Source: Gordonia lacunae (lineage in GTDB: Bacteria; Actinomycetota; Actinomycetes; Mycobacteriales; Mycobacteriaceae). From it: a stretch of 64,000 nt of DNA. The stretch spans positions 62,050 through 126,049 of the forward strand of contig NZ_NGFO01000009.1 of the NCBI RefSeq assembly GCF_002149015.1, written 5' to 3'. Of this stretch, positions 26,158 through 37,320 are shown in pieces (position 1 is the stretch's first letter; every line of letters starts with the position of its first letter). Both the position numbers and the translations under genes were made by a program. A model generated the notes under the pieces. That model was not told where the DNA came from. It worked only from the letters and a program-made list of their open reading frames with translations, and did not search any database.

Positions 26158-27987
26158 GTGGCTCATCTACTCGGCGCGGAAACCCTAGGCCTGGAATACC
26201 CGACCACCAAGGTCTTCGAGTCGGTGTCCCTCGGCGTCAACGAGGGCGACCGCATCGGCATCGTCGGCCGCAACGGCGACGGCAAATCGAGCCTGCTGGC
26301 GATGCTCGCCGGACGGATGCAGCCCGATTCCGGCCGCGTCACCGTGCGTGGCGGAGTGCGTGTCGGTGTCCTCGACCAGGTCGACGTCTTCGACGACGAC
26401 GAGACCGTCGGGCATGCCGTCGTCGGCGACCGCCCCGACCACGAGTGGGCAGGCGACGCCAAGGTCCGCGACGTCATCGGCGGACTGCTCGGGGACGTCG
26501 AGTGGACGGCGCCCACCAGCTCACTGTCCGGCGGCCAGCTCCGGCGGGTGTCGCTGGCCCGATTGCTCGCCGGCGAACACGACGTCCTCGCGCTGGACGA
26601 GCCGACCAACCACCTCGACGTCGAGGCCATCACCTGGCTCGCCGAGCACCTCAAGCGGCGCTGGCCGGCCAATGCCGGCGGGCTGATGGTCGTCACCCAC
26701 GATCGGTGGTTCCTCGACGAGGTCTGCACCGTCACCTGGGAGGTGCACGACCGGATCGTCGAACCCTTCGAAGGCGGTTATGCCGCCTACATCCTGCAGC
26801 GCGTCGAACGCGACCGGCAGGCCGCGGCCGTCGAGGCGCGCCGGCAGAACCTCGCCCGCAAGGAGCTGGCCTGGCTGCGTCGCGGCGCCCCCGCGCGGAC
26901 CTCCAAGCCGAAGTTCCGCATCGACGCCGCCAACGCGCTGATCGCCGACGTCCCGCCGGTACGCGACACGGTCGCCCTGCAGTCCCTGGCCACCGCACGC
27001 CTGGGCAAAGACGTCGTCGACCTGCTCGACGTGTCGGTGTCCTACGGCGACCGCGACGTCCTCGACGGCGTCGAGTGGCGACTCGCCCCGGGTGAGCGAA
27101 CCGGCATCCTCGGCGTCAACGGCGCCGGCAAGTCGACGCTCCTCGGCCTCATCGCCGGCACCGTGGAACCGACCGGCGGACGGGTCAAGCGTGGCAAGAC
27201 GGTCAAGGTCGCGACGCTGACCCAACGCCTCGACGATCTCGACCGATATCTCGACGATCCGGTCCGGGTGGTGATCGCGGAACTACAGACCACCTACACC
27301 TTCGGCTCCGGGTCGAAGGCGCAGGACCTCTCACCGTCGCAACTGCTCGAACGACTCGGCTTCGACAGCGCGCAGCTCTCCACTCCCGTCCGCGACCTGT
27401 CCGGCGGACAGAAACGACGACTGCAGCTGCTGCTGATCCTCCTCGACGCACCCAACGTGCTGATCCTCGACGAGCCGACCAACGATCTCGACACCGACAT
27501 GCTCGCCGCACTCGAGGATCTCCTCGACTCTTGGCCGGGCACACTCATCGTCGTCTCGCACGACCGGTACTTCCTCGAACGCGTCACCGATCAGCAGTTC
27601 GCCGTCCTCGACGGCAAGCTGCGTCACCTCCCGAACGGGGTCGACGAGTTCCTGAAACTGCGGGCGGCACAGTCGAAGGCAGCAACCGCCGGACCAGGCT
27701 CGGGCGGATCGGGTTCGGGTTCAGGCGGTTCCGGTTCGACGAGCGGCGGGTCCGGATCGACCCTCAGCGGCGCCGAACTGCGCGCGGCCAACAAGGAGCT
27801 GGCCTCTCTGGAGCGCCGGATCGACAAGCTGCACAGCAAGATCGACTCCGCCCGAGCCGCACTGGCCGACCACGATCAATCCGATTACCAGGGTCTCGCC
27901 GCGGAGACGGAGAGCATCCGCGCGATGGAGACCGAGCTGGCCGAGGTCGAGGAGCGCTGGATGGAGCTGGGCGAAGCCCTCGAATGA
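26158..27987 (+). CDS. ABC-F family ATPase, Uup-like
   Basis: A 609-residue soluble twin-ATPase. Domain 1 has GRNGDGKSS, LSGGQLRRV and ALDEPTNHLD; domain 2 has GVNGAGKST, LSGGQKRRL and LILDEPTNDLD. A linker of nearly pure Gly/Ser (about residues 514-538) leads to a C-terminal coiled coil (LRAANKELASLERRI to the end). That coiled coil is typical of Uup proteins, which bind nucleic acid and act in ribosome function and genome stability. The GTG at 26158 starts the protein 33 bases after the SGNH gene. Unlike the ABC-F at 6 kb, it looks like a housekeeping member. Confidence 0.92.
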   Translation: MAHLLGAETLGLEYPTTKVFESVSLGVNEGDRIGIVGRNGDGKSSLLAMLAGRMQPDSGRVTVRGGVRVGVLDQVDVFDDDETVGHAVVGDRPDHEWAGDAKVRDVIGGLLGDVEWTAPTSSLSGGQLRRVSLARLLAGEHDVLALDEPTNHLDVEAITWLAEHLKRRWPANAGGLMVVTHDRWFLDEVCTVTWEVHDRIVEPFEGGYAAYILQRVERDRQAAAVEARRQNLARKELAWLRRGAPARTSKPKFRIDAANALIADVPPVRDTVALQSLATARLGKDVVDLLDVSVSYGDRDVLDGVEWRLAPGERTGILGVNGAGKSTLLGLIAGTVEPTGGRVKRGKTVKVATLTQRLDDLDRYLDDPVRVVIAELQTTYTFGSGSKAQDLSPSQLLERLGFDSAQLSTPVRDLSGGQKRRLQLLLILLDAPNVLILDEPTNDLDTDMLAALEDLLDSWPGTLIVVSHDRYFLERVTDQQFAVLDGKLRHLPNGVDEFLKLRAAQSKAATAGPGSGGSGSGSGGSGSTSGGSGSTLSGAELRAANKELASLERRIDKLHSKIDSARAALADHDQSDYQGLAAETESIRAMETELAEVEERWMELGEALE

Positions 27988-28021
27988 CCGACTGCGCCAG
28001 AGCCGGTCGTCCCCGACCTCG

Positions 28022-29167
28022 TCAGCGGCCGAAGGACTCCCGGATCGCGGTCATCACGTCGGGCAGCGACTCGTCGACGACACTGCTGTGGTCGGCGCGC
28101 GCATAGGTCTTGAGATCGACGTCGGTGCCGGCGTCCCGCATCGCCGAACGCAGCGACCGGCTCAGCGGATACGGCAGCACCGGATCGAGGAGCCCGTGTG
28201 CGATGGTCACGTTCGCCGGATACCCGGAAGTCGGGACCTCGGCGTACTCGCGCAGCGCGTTCCGGAACTCCGGCTCGGCGGTGAACGAGGACGCGACGAG
28301 TGAGCCCGGGGACACCGACCGCAGCGCGTCGACGAGATCGCCGTTGCACCGGGCACGTGCGCGGTCGAGGAAACGCTTGCCGTCGGCGGTCAGGAAGTCG
28401 GCGACGCCGAGCTCCGGGTGGGCGTGGTCGAGGCCGGCGAGGGTGAACAGGAACGGCGCACTCAGGACGTTGAGGGCGCCGAGACCCGGGACACGGGGCC
28501 CGAACAGTCCGAAGAGGTTCTCCAGCGACGAGACCGGGGCGATCGCGACGATTCCGGCCACCGGCAGTTCGGGTGCGTACTCCGCGGCGAGGCGGCCCGC
28601 CTGCAGGGCGGCGTGGCCGCCCTGCGAGTGACCCGTCGACACCCACCGCGACCCGAGCGAGGGGTCGACCGACCGCGCGGCGCGGATCATGTCGATCACC
28701 GAGTACGCCGCCGCCCGACCGCCGAGGTACTCCGTCTCCCCCGCCGATCCGAGCCCGGCGTAGTCGGTGGCGGTCACCGCGTAACCGGCCGCGAGTGCCG
28801 CCCGCACCGGAGCCTCGACCCCGTCGCCGAGCCGGTGCAGTGTCGGCGCGCACTCGTCGGCCAGGCCCACGGTTCCGTGGGCCCAGGAGACGATCGGCCA
28901 GCCACCGGGCGGCGGCGAGCCCTCGGGCACCCAGTACACGCCGCTCGACATCGCCGGACGGCCGTTCTGATCGCGGGTCGCGTAGGTGATCCGAGTACCC
29001 GAACCGGCCGCCGACGGGAGCGCGTCCGCGGCGACGTCGGTGGTGGTGAACACGAACCCGTCCGCCGGGGCGGCGGCCGCGGCAGGGCCGGCCAGGGCGA
29101 CCGACCCGAGCCAGAGCAGCAGGGCGACGAGGGTCGGCGCGACGACTGCGGCGGGTCTGCGGGGCAT
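28022..29167 (-). CDS. Secretory lipase family alpha/beta hydrolase
   Basis: A 381-residue exported lipase of the LIP/secretory lipase family. A signal peptide (APTLVALLLWLGSVALAG) is followed by the mature enzyme. The triad is Ser in STGHSQGGH, Asp in GLLDPVLP and His in RADHSSVV. VSWAHGTVG carries the oxyanion loop. These enzymes hydrolyse fatty-acid esters outside the cell. It is convergent with the ABC-F gene (34 bases apart) and lies 17 bases after ispE on the same strand. Confidence 0.9.
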   Translation of the reverse strand: MPRRPAAVVAPTLVALLLWLGSVALAGPAAAAAPADGFVFTTTDVAADALPSAAGSGTRITYATRDQNGRPAMSSGVYWVPEGSPPPGGWPIVSWAHGTVGLADECAPTLHRLGDGVEAPVRAALAAGYAVTATDYAGLGSAGETEYLGGRAAAYSVIDMIRAARSVDPSLGSRWVSTGHSQGGHAALQAGRLAAEYAPELPVAGIVAIAPVSSLENLFGLFGPRVPGLGALNVLSAPFLFTLAGLDHAHPELGVADFLTADGKRFLDRARARCNGDLVDALRSVSPGSLVASSFTAEPEFRNALREYAEVPTSGYPANVTIAHGLLDPVLPYPLSRSLRSAMRDAGTDVDLKTYARADHSSVVDESLPDVMTAIRESFGR

Positions 29168-29184
29168 CGGTCAACCGTAGGCGA

Positions 29185-30150
29185 TCAGTGCCGGAGGTCG
29201 GCTCCGAGCACTCGCGTGCCGGCAGCCGGACCGCTGGCGGTGCGGACCGAGCGGGCGACGCCGGCGCCGGACAGCTCCGCGGCGACGTTCACCGCGCCGG
29301 TCTCGTCGGCGCACAGGAAGGCACATGTCGGGCCCGAGCCCGACACGATGCCGCCCAGTGCCCCGGCGTCGATCCCGGCGCGCAGGGTCCGGCGGAGGGT
29401 CGGCTGCAGCGAGAGCGCGGCCGGTTGCAGGTCGTTGTGCAGCAATGGGGCCACCGCGTGTGGGTCTCCCGACGCCAACGCCTGCATCAGTTCGTCGGGA
29501 CGACGCAGCAGGTCGCGCGCGGCGTCGTCGGCACACTCTCCGGATCGGCTGTCACGCAACCGATCCAGCTCGTGGTACACCGCCGGCGTCGACAGTCCGT
29601 CGCGCGCGAGCGCCAGGACCCAGTGGAATTCCCCGCGGGAGAGGACCTGCATCAGCCGCTCGCCGCGTCCGGTGCCGAGCGCGGTGTTGCCGTGCAGCGC
29701 GAACGGCACGTCACTGCCCAGACCCGCGGCGATCGTGGCGAGGTCGTCCCGACCGATGTCGAGTTTCCACAAGGCGGCCAGTGCGACGAGCGCCCCCGCG
29801 GCGTCGGCGCTACCACCGGCCATCCCGCCGGCCACCGGGATCGTCTTGTCGATGTCGATGGCGACCTTGCCGGAACGGTCTGCCCAGTCGGCCAGTGCCA
29901 GCGCGGCGCGCACCGCGAGATTGGAATCGTCGGCCGGAACCGACGCGGCGCCCTCGCCGCGGACGGTCACGCTCATCTCGTTGGCACGGGCCACCCTGAT
30001 GTCGTCGTGCAGGGACAACGCCTGGAAGACGGTGACCAGGTCGTGGTAGCCGTCATCTCGGCGCGGACCCACCCCGAGGTGCAAATTCACCTTCGACGGA
30101 GCCCGCGCGGTGACGGAGTCCGACACCACCGACAGCGACGTTCGCGACAC
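29185..30150 (-). CDS. ispE: 4-diphosphocytidyl-2-C-methyl-D-erythritol kinase
   Basis: A 321-residue GHMP kinase that phosphorylates CDP-methylerythritol in the non-mevalonate isoprenoid pathway. [14 protein letters not shown] is the IspE N-terminal signature, [15 protein letters not shown] the ATP-binding loop and [13 protein letters not shown] the third GHMP motif. The GTG at 30150 is chosen as the only start just before the conserved region. In mycobacteria ispE directly follows rsmA; here a HAD gene, an LLM gene and a repeat array (30.2-32.4 kb) separate them. Confidence 0.96.
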   Translation of the reverse strand: MSRTSLSVVSDSVTARAPSKVNLHLGVGPRRDDGYHDLVTVFQALSLHDDIRVARANEMSVTVRGEGAASVPADDSNLAVRAALALADWADRSGKVAIDIDKTIPVAGGMAGGSADAAGALVALAALWKLDIGRDDLATIAAGLGSDVPFALHGNTALGTGRGERLMQVLSRGEFHWVLALARDGLSTPAVYHELDRLRDSRSGECADDAARDLLRRPDELMQALASGDPHAVAPLLHNDLQPAALSLQPTLRRTLRAGIDAGALGGIVSGSGPTCAFLCADETGAVNVAAELSGAGVARSVRTASGPAAGTRVLGADLRH

Positions 30151-30203
30151 AATGATCCAGCCTAGCGGGCCGGGGTCGGCCCCGCGCCGACCGACGCCGT
30201 CGC

Positions 30204-30872
30204 TCAGGGGCGCCAGCCGCGGTCGACGAGCTCACCGACGTGCTCGACGACGAGCACCGCGCCCGCGTCGCGCAACTCACCCTCGGCGAACCCACCGGAC
30301 CGCACCGCCACGCACTCCGCCGGAAGTCGATGCGCCGACGCCACGTCCCACACCGTGTCGCCGACGACGACTGCCTTGCCCCCGCCCGCCTCGTCCAGGG
30401 CGACCGACAGGATGTCGGGTGCCGGCTTGGACGAATCGGCGTCGTCCGACGTGGTGACGGCGGCGAAGTCGTTCCGGGACAATCCCATCGACTCCAGTGC
30501 CGCGTCGGTGAACTCGGACTTCCCCGACGACGCCAGCGCCACCCGATACCCGGCGTCGAGCAAACCGCGCACCAGGTCGGCGGCGCCCGGAAGCGGCCGC
30601 ACGTCGGGAAGCAGGTCACGGTATGCGTTCTCCCACTCGTCCCGGAGGGTGTCCCCCAGCGATTCCTCCACGTCGTCGCCGAGGATCTCCCCGACCAGAC
30701 GATCACCACCCATGCCGATCGCCCGGTGCACCTGCCACCACTGCGGGGTCAGGTCGTGGCCGGCGAAGGCCCGCATCCACGCCAGCGCGTGGAGGTAGGT
30801 GGAGTCGACGAGCGTACCGTCGACATCGAGAAGCACGGTGTCGATCGACCCATCCGCTTTGTGATCAGGCAT
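30204..30872 (-). CDS. HAD-family hydrolase (phosphatase)
   Basis: A 222-residue haloacid dehalogenase-fold phosphatase. The nucleophile/acid pair is Asp16 and Asp18 in [10 protein letters not shown], motif II is SSGKSEF, and motifs III/IV are SKPAPDIL and VVGDTVWD. A four-helix C1 cap ([10 protein letters not shown] to YRDLLPDV) is of the phosphoglycolate phosphatase/beta-phosphoglucomutase type. The ATG at 30872 has gaggtgcag upstream. The substrate is unknown. It lies 53 bases before ispE on the same strand and is divergent from the LLM oxidoreductase gene. Confidence 0.9.
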   Translation of the reverse strand: MPDHKADGSIDTVLLDVDGTLVDSTYLHALAWMRAFAGHDLTPQWWQVHRAIGMGGDRLVGEILGDDVEESLGDTLRDEWENAYRDLLPDVRPLPGAADLVRGLLDAGYRVALASSGKSEFTDAALESMGLSRNDFAAVTTSDDADSSKPAPDILSVALDEAGGGKAVVVGDTVWDVASAHRLPAECVAVRSGGFAEGELRDAGAVLVVEHVGELVDRGWRP

Positions 30873-31014
30873 CTGCACCTCGTTTCCGGGGTCGAGAACC
30901 GCGCCCCGTCGTCGAACGTCCGCGTGCCCGGGCGCCACCGTCTCGAGCGCCCCGGTTTCGGACCTACGACTCAACGCCTACACCGAAGCGACCGATCTCG
31001 CAGAGGAGAACCCC

Positions 31015-32007
31015 ATGGCAACCCGATTCGGCTACACCCTGATGACCGAGCAGGCCGGCCCGAAAGAGCTGGTGCGGTACGCCGTCGGCGCCGAAGACGC
31101 CGGCTTCGACTTCGAGGTGTCGAGCGACCACTACTTCCCGTGGCTCTCGGCCCAGGGGCACGCCCCGTACGCGTGGACGGTCCTCGGGGCCGTGGCCCAC
31201 GCGACCGAGCGGGTCGACCTGATGACCTACGTGACATGCCCGACGATCCGCTATCACCCGGCGATCATCGCGCAGAAGGCCGCGACACTGCAGATCCTCG
31301 CCGACGGTCGCTTCACCCTCGGCCTGGGCTCCGGGGAGAACCTGAACGAACACGTCGTCGGCGAGGGCTGGCCCTCGGTCGCCGACCGCCAGGACATGCT
31401 CGCCGAGGCGATCGAGATCATCCGCAAGCTGCACACCGGCGAACTCGTCGATTTCCGCGGCGAATTCTTCCAGGTCGACGCCGCCCGCATCTGGGACCTT
31501 CCCGATCAGCCGGTCCCGATCGGTGTCGCGGTCGCCGGCAACGCGGGTATCGAGACGTTCGGCCCCCTCGCCGACCACCTGATCGCCGTCGAACCCGATG
31601 CCGATTTCATCAAGGCCTGGAACGCACACTCATCGACCCCGACCGTCGACGGGCAGCGGTCGCGCGCGATCGGACAGATCCCCATCAGCTGGGATCGCAA
31701 CCGCGACAAGGCGATCGAGCGCGCTCATGATCAGTTCCGCTGGTTCGCGGGCGGCTGGGATGTCAACGCCGACCTGCGCACCACCGCGGGATTCGCCGCC
31801 GCGACACAGTTCGTCACGCCGGACGACGTGGCCGGCAACATTCCGTGCGGGCCCGACCTCGATCAGATCGTCGAGGCGGTGACACCCTTCTGGGAGGCCG
31901 GTTTCACCGACATCGCGCTCGTCCAGATCGGCGGCGACACCCAGGAGGAGTTCCTGCGCGACGCCGCGCCCGAGCTGCTGGAGAAGTTGCGCGCCGCGTC
32001 GAGCTGA
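31015..32007 (+). CDS. F420-dependent LLM-class oxidoreductase (TIGR03557-like)
   Basis: A 330-residue TIM-barrel protein of the luciferase-like family. Features are the N-terminal FGYTLMTEQAGP, the F420-site region SSDHYFPWL, GRFTLGLGSGENLNEHV and the C-terminal GFTDIALVQIGGDT. These match the F420-dependent glucose-6-phosphate-dehydrogenase-like branch common in Mycobacteriales; substrates of this subgroup are mostly unknown. The ATG is preceded by gaggagaacccc. Immediately after its stop begins the 36-bp tandem array. Confidence 0.9.
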   Translation: MATRFGYTLMTEQAGPKELVRYAVGAEDAGFDFEVSSDHYFPWLSAQGHAPYAWTVLGAVAHATERVDLMTYVTCPTIRYHPAIIAQKAATLQILADGRFTLGLGSGENLNEHVVGEGWPSVADRQDMLAEAIEIIRKLHTGELVDFRGEFFQVDAARIWDLPDQPVPIGVAVAGNAGIETFGPLADHLIAVEPDADFIKAWNAHSSTPTVDGQRSRAIGQIPISWDRNRDKAIERAHDQFRWFAGGWDVNADLRTTAGFAAATQFVTPDDVAGNIPCGPDLDQIVEAVTPFWEAGFTDIALVQIGGDTQEEFLRDAAPELLEKLRAASS

Positions 32008-32043
32008 GACTCGAGAAGGAGTACGCCGCACCGTCTCTGGACG

Positions 32044-32289
32044 CTCCCTGAGGTCCGAGGTTGCGAGCGTCAACCTCTGCTCCCTGAGGAGCGAGCTTGC
32101 GAGCGTCGACCTCTGCTCCCTGAGGAGCGAGCTTGCGCGCGTCAACCTCTGCTCCCTGAGGAGCGAGCTTGCGAGCGTCAACCTCTGCCCCCTGAGGAGC
32201 GAGCTTGCGCGCGTCAACCTCTGCTCCCTGAGGAGCGAGCTTGCGAGCGTCAACCTCTGCCCCCTGAGGAGCGAGCTTGCGAGCGTCAC
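32044..32289. repeat. 36-bp tandem repeat array (about 7 units)
   Basis: Seven head-to-tail units start at 32044, 32080, 32116, 32152, 32188, 32224 and 32260. Each begins ctccctgaggagcgagcttg (c/t variation at base 2) and continues with c-g-a/c-gcgtc-a/g-acctctg; the first unit is the most divergent and the last is truncated. The unit length is constant and there are no unique spacers. It lies between the LLM gene and the rsmA stop. Confidence 0.92.
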
Positions 32290-32370
32290 GAAGGGTCTCG
32301 CAACCTCGGTCACCAGACCCTTCGTGACGCGCCCTTCGCAAGCTCCGGGCGCTCCTCAGGGAGCAGGGGT
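32283..32370. repeat. Palindromic element joined to the tandem array
   Basis: GCGTCACGAAGGGTCT (32283-32298) pairs perfectly with AGACCCTTCGTGACGC (32315-32330). Further out, ccctgaggagcg of the last tandem unit pairs with cgctcctcaggg (about 32351-32362). The right part (32332-32370) matches 18583-18620. The tandem units are thus copies of the left arm of this palindromic element. Confidence 0.8.
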
Positions 32371-32424
32371 CGCGATCGCTCCTCGCACCTCATGGACCAG
32401 AAACAGTGGACCCACCGGTTCCGC

Positions 32425-35517
<3,093 letters not shown>

Positions 35518-35585
35518 GGCACCCACCTTGGCACAGCGCGCCGACACCCTCCGGCCGGGTCCTCACGGGCCAGAGCGTCAGCGGG

Positions 35586-36416
35586 TCAGAGCGTGACCGT
35601 GCCCTCGATCACCGTCGTGGTGTCGCCACCGATCCAGATGTTCTCGCCGTCATCGTGGACGTGCACGCGTCCGGCACGGCCGAGTGCGGCGCCCTGGGCG
35701 GCGACGTAGGACGCCGGGGCGTGCCCGTCAGCACGGAGCCACATCGCGATACCGGCGTTGAGACTGCCCGTCACCGGGTCCTCGGGGACGCCGATGCCCG
35801 GCACGAAGGCCCGCACCTCACCGAAGATTTCACCGCCCGAGTCGTACTTCCCGAACAATCCGACCTTGTGATCGCCGAGAGCAGGGATGTCCGGTGTCAC
35901 CTCGAGCACCCGCTCCCCCGACGCGAGTTGCAGCACCATCCATTCCGGTCCGTTGTCGACCCACTCGGCCGCGAGGACCTCGCCGGCCTCGATCCCGAGC
36001 GCGGCGGCGACCTCGGCGACGACCCCGGACTCGACGGGGCCGGATCGCCGCAACGGCGGTGCCGCGAAGGCCAGCCGTGCACCCGAGCGGCGGAGTCGCA
36101 CCAGGCCGACGCCGCACTCCTGCACGATGTCCTCCCCCGCAGGCCGGCCGCCCGTCGTCAGCCACGCGTGCGCCGAACCCAGCGTGGGGTGACCCGCGAA
36201 CGGCAGTTCTCCGTCCGGGGTGAAGATCCGCAGCCGGTAGTCGGCCGCGGGATCGGTCGGCGGCAGCACGAACGTCGTCTCCGACAGGTTGGTCCAGCGC
36301 GCGAACGCCGCCATCCGGTCGTCGGGGATGTCGGTGGCGTCGAGCACCACGGCCACCGGGTTACCACCGGTTCCGGTGGCGGAGAACACATCGATCTGGG
36401 CGAAACGTCGGGTCAT
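35586..36416 (-). CDS. PhzF-family isomerase/epimerase-like protein
   Basis: A 276-residue protein with the twin hot-dog-like PhzF fold. The N-terminal FAQIDVFSATGTGGNPVAVV, the catalytic Glu46 in LSETTFVLPP, FTPDGELPFAGHPTLGSA and the C-terminal GVPEDPVTGSLNAG are all diagnostic. Family members isomerise small acids, as in phenazine synthesis, but no phenazine genes are nearby, so the substrate is unknown. It lies 68 bases before tatD on the same strand and is divergent from pgmB. Confidence 0.9.
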   Translation of the reverse strand: MTRRFAQIDVFSATGTGGNPVAVVLDATDIPDDRMAAFARWTNLSETTFVLPPTDPAADYRLRIFTPDGELPFAGHPTLGSAHAWLTTGGRPAGEDIVQECGVGLVRLRRSGARLAFAAPPLRRSGPVESGVVAEVAAALGIEAGEVLAAEWVDNGPEWMVLQLASGERVLEVTPDIPALGDHKVGLFGKYDSGGEIFGEVRAFVPGIGVPEDPVTGSLNAGIAMWLRADGHAPASYVAAQGAALGRAGRVHVHDDGENIWIGGDTTTVIEGTVTL

Positions 36417-36597
36417 CGGTTCATCGTCTCACTCCCAGTTGCAGCCCGGTCAAAGGTTTTTCGGGCCCGTCACCCCGGGCGGACGAGACAGCGCCGACCA
36501 CGATGAGCACCACCGCGCACACGTCGCCGCGGGAAAACGGTTCGCCCCACCACGCAAATCGCGCCGGAGTCGTCCGGGACGGGTAGCGTGGCGAAGC

Positions 36598-37320
36598 GTG
36601 TTGGGATTGCCAGATTCGATCACCGTCGCGCTGTTCGACCTCGACGGGGTTCTCACCGAGACCGCGGTGTTGCACCGCAAGGCATGGAAGAAGGCGTTCG
36701 ACGCCTTCCTCGCCGCGCGTGCGGGCGGCGCGGACCATGCCGACTTCGTCGAGTTCACCGACCAGGACTACCTCGACTACGTCGACGGACGTCCCCGCGA
36801 AGACGGCGTGCGAGCCTTCCTCGCCTCCCGTGGCATCGACGACGTCGACCCGCAGACCGTGACCGCGATCGGGAACGGGAAGAACGACATGTTCCTGGTC
36901 TCCCTGGCCGAGGACGGCGGGCAGGCATATCCGGGTTCGGTGCGCTATCTCGAGGCGGCGCGCGATGCCGGCCTCCGGATCGCGGTCGTGACCTCCTCGA
37001 AGAACGGAGCAGCAGTGCTGGATGCAGCAGATCTGTCGAAATTCGTCGAGGTCCGGGTGGACGGGCTCGACATCGTGTCGAAGGGCCTGAACGGCAAACC
37101 CGCTCCCGACTCGTTCCTCCTGGGCGCCGAGCAGATGGGCGTCCGGCCTGCTGCGGCGGCGGTCTTCGAAGACGCCCTCTCCGGCATCCAGGCCGGCGCC
37201 GCGGGAGCGTTCGGCTACGTGGTCGGCGTCGACCGTGTCGGTGGCGGTCAGGCCGAGGCCATGCGCGCGGCCGGCGCCGACATCGTCGTGACGGACCTCG
37301 ACGAATTGCTCCCCGCATGA
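36598..37320 (+). CDS. pgmB: Beta-phosphoglucomutase
   Basis: A 240-residue HAD protein with Asp14/Asp16 in LFDLDGVLT, the mutase-type cap (AVLHRKAWKKAFD), and motifs TSSKNGA, GKPAPDSF and VFEDALSGIQAG. The enzyme interconverts beta-glucose-1-phosphate and glucose-6-phosphate. Its stop overlaps the start of the GH65 gene as ATGA, so the two are translationally coupled. The pair is the standard module in which an inverting phosphorylase releases beta-glucose-1-phosphate and this enzyme feeds it to glycolysis. The GTG at 36598 is the only start close to the conserved domain. Confidence 0.93.
   Translation: MLGLPDSITVALFDLDGVLTETAVLHRKAWKKAFDAFLAARAGGADHADFVEFTDQDYLDYVDGRPREDGVRAFLASRGIDDVDPQTVTAIGNGKNDMFLVSLAEDGGQAYPGSVRYLEAARDAGLRIAVVTSSKNGAAVLDAADLSKFVEVRVDGLDIVSKGLNGKPAPDSFLLGAEQMGVRPAAAAVFEDALSGIQAGAAGAFGYVVGVDRVGGGQAEAMRAAGADIVVTDLDELLPA

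Noticed and set aside
32044..32289. CRISPR array
   Set aside because: Units are contiguous 36-mers with no unique spacers, and no cas gene is present.
31904..32341. Protein made of a repeated 12-residue unit (DARKLAPQGAEV)
   Set aside because: 36 is a multiple of three, so every frame shows a periodic peptide; there is no ribosome-binding site and the repeat belongs to a palindromic DNA element.
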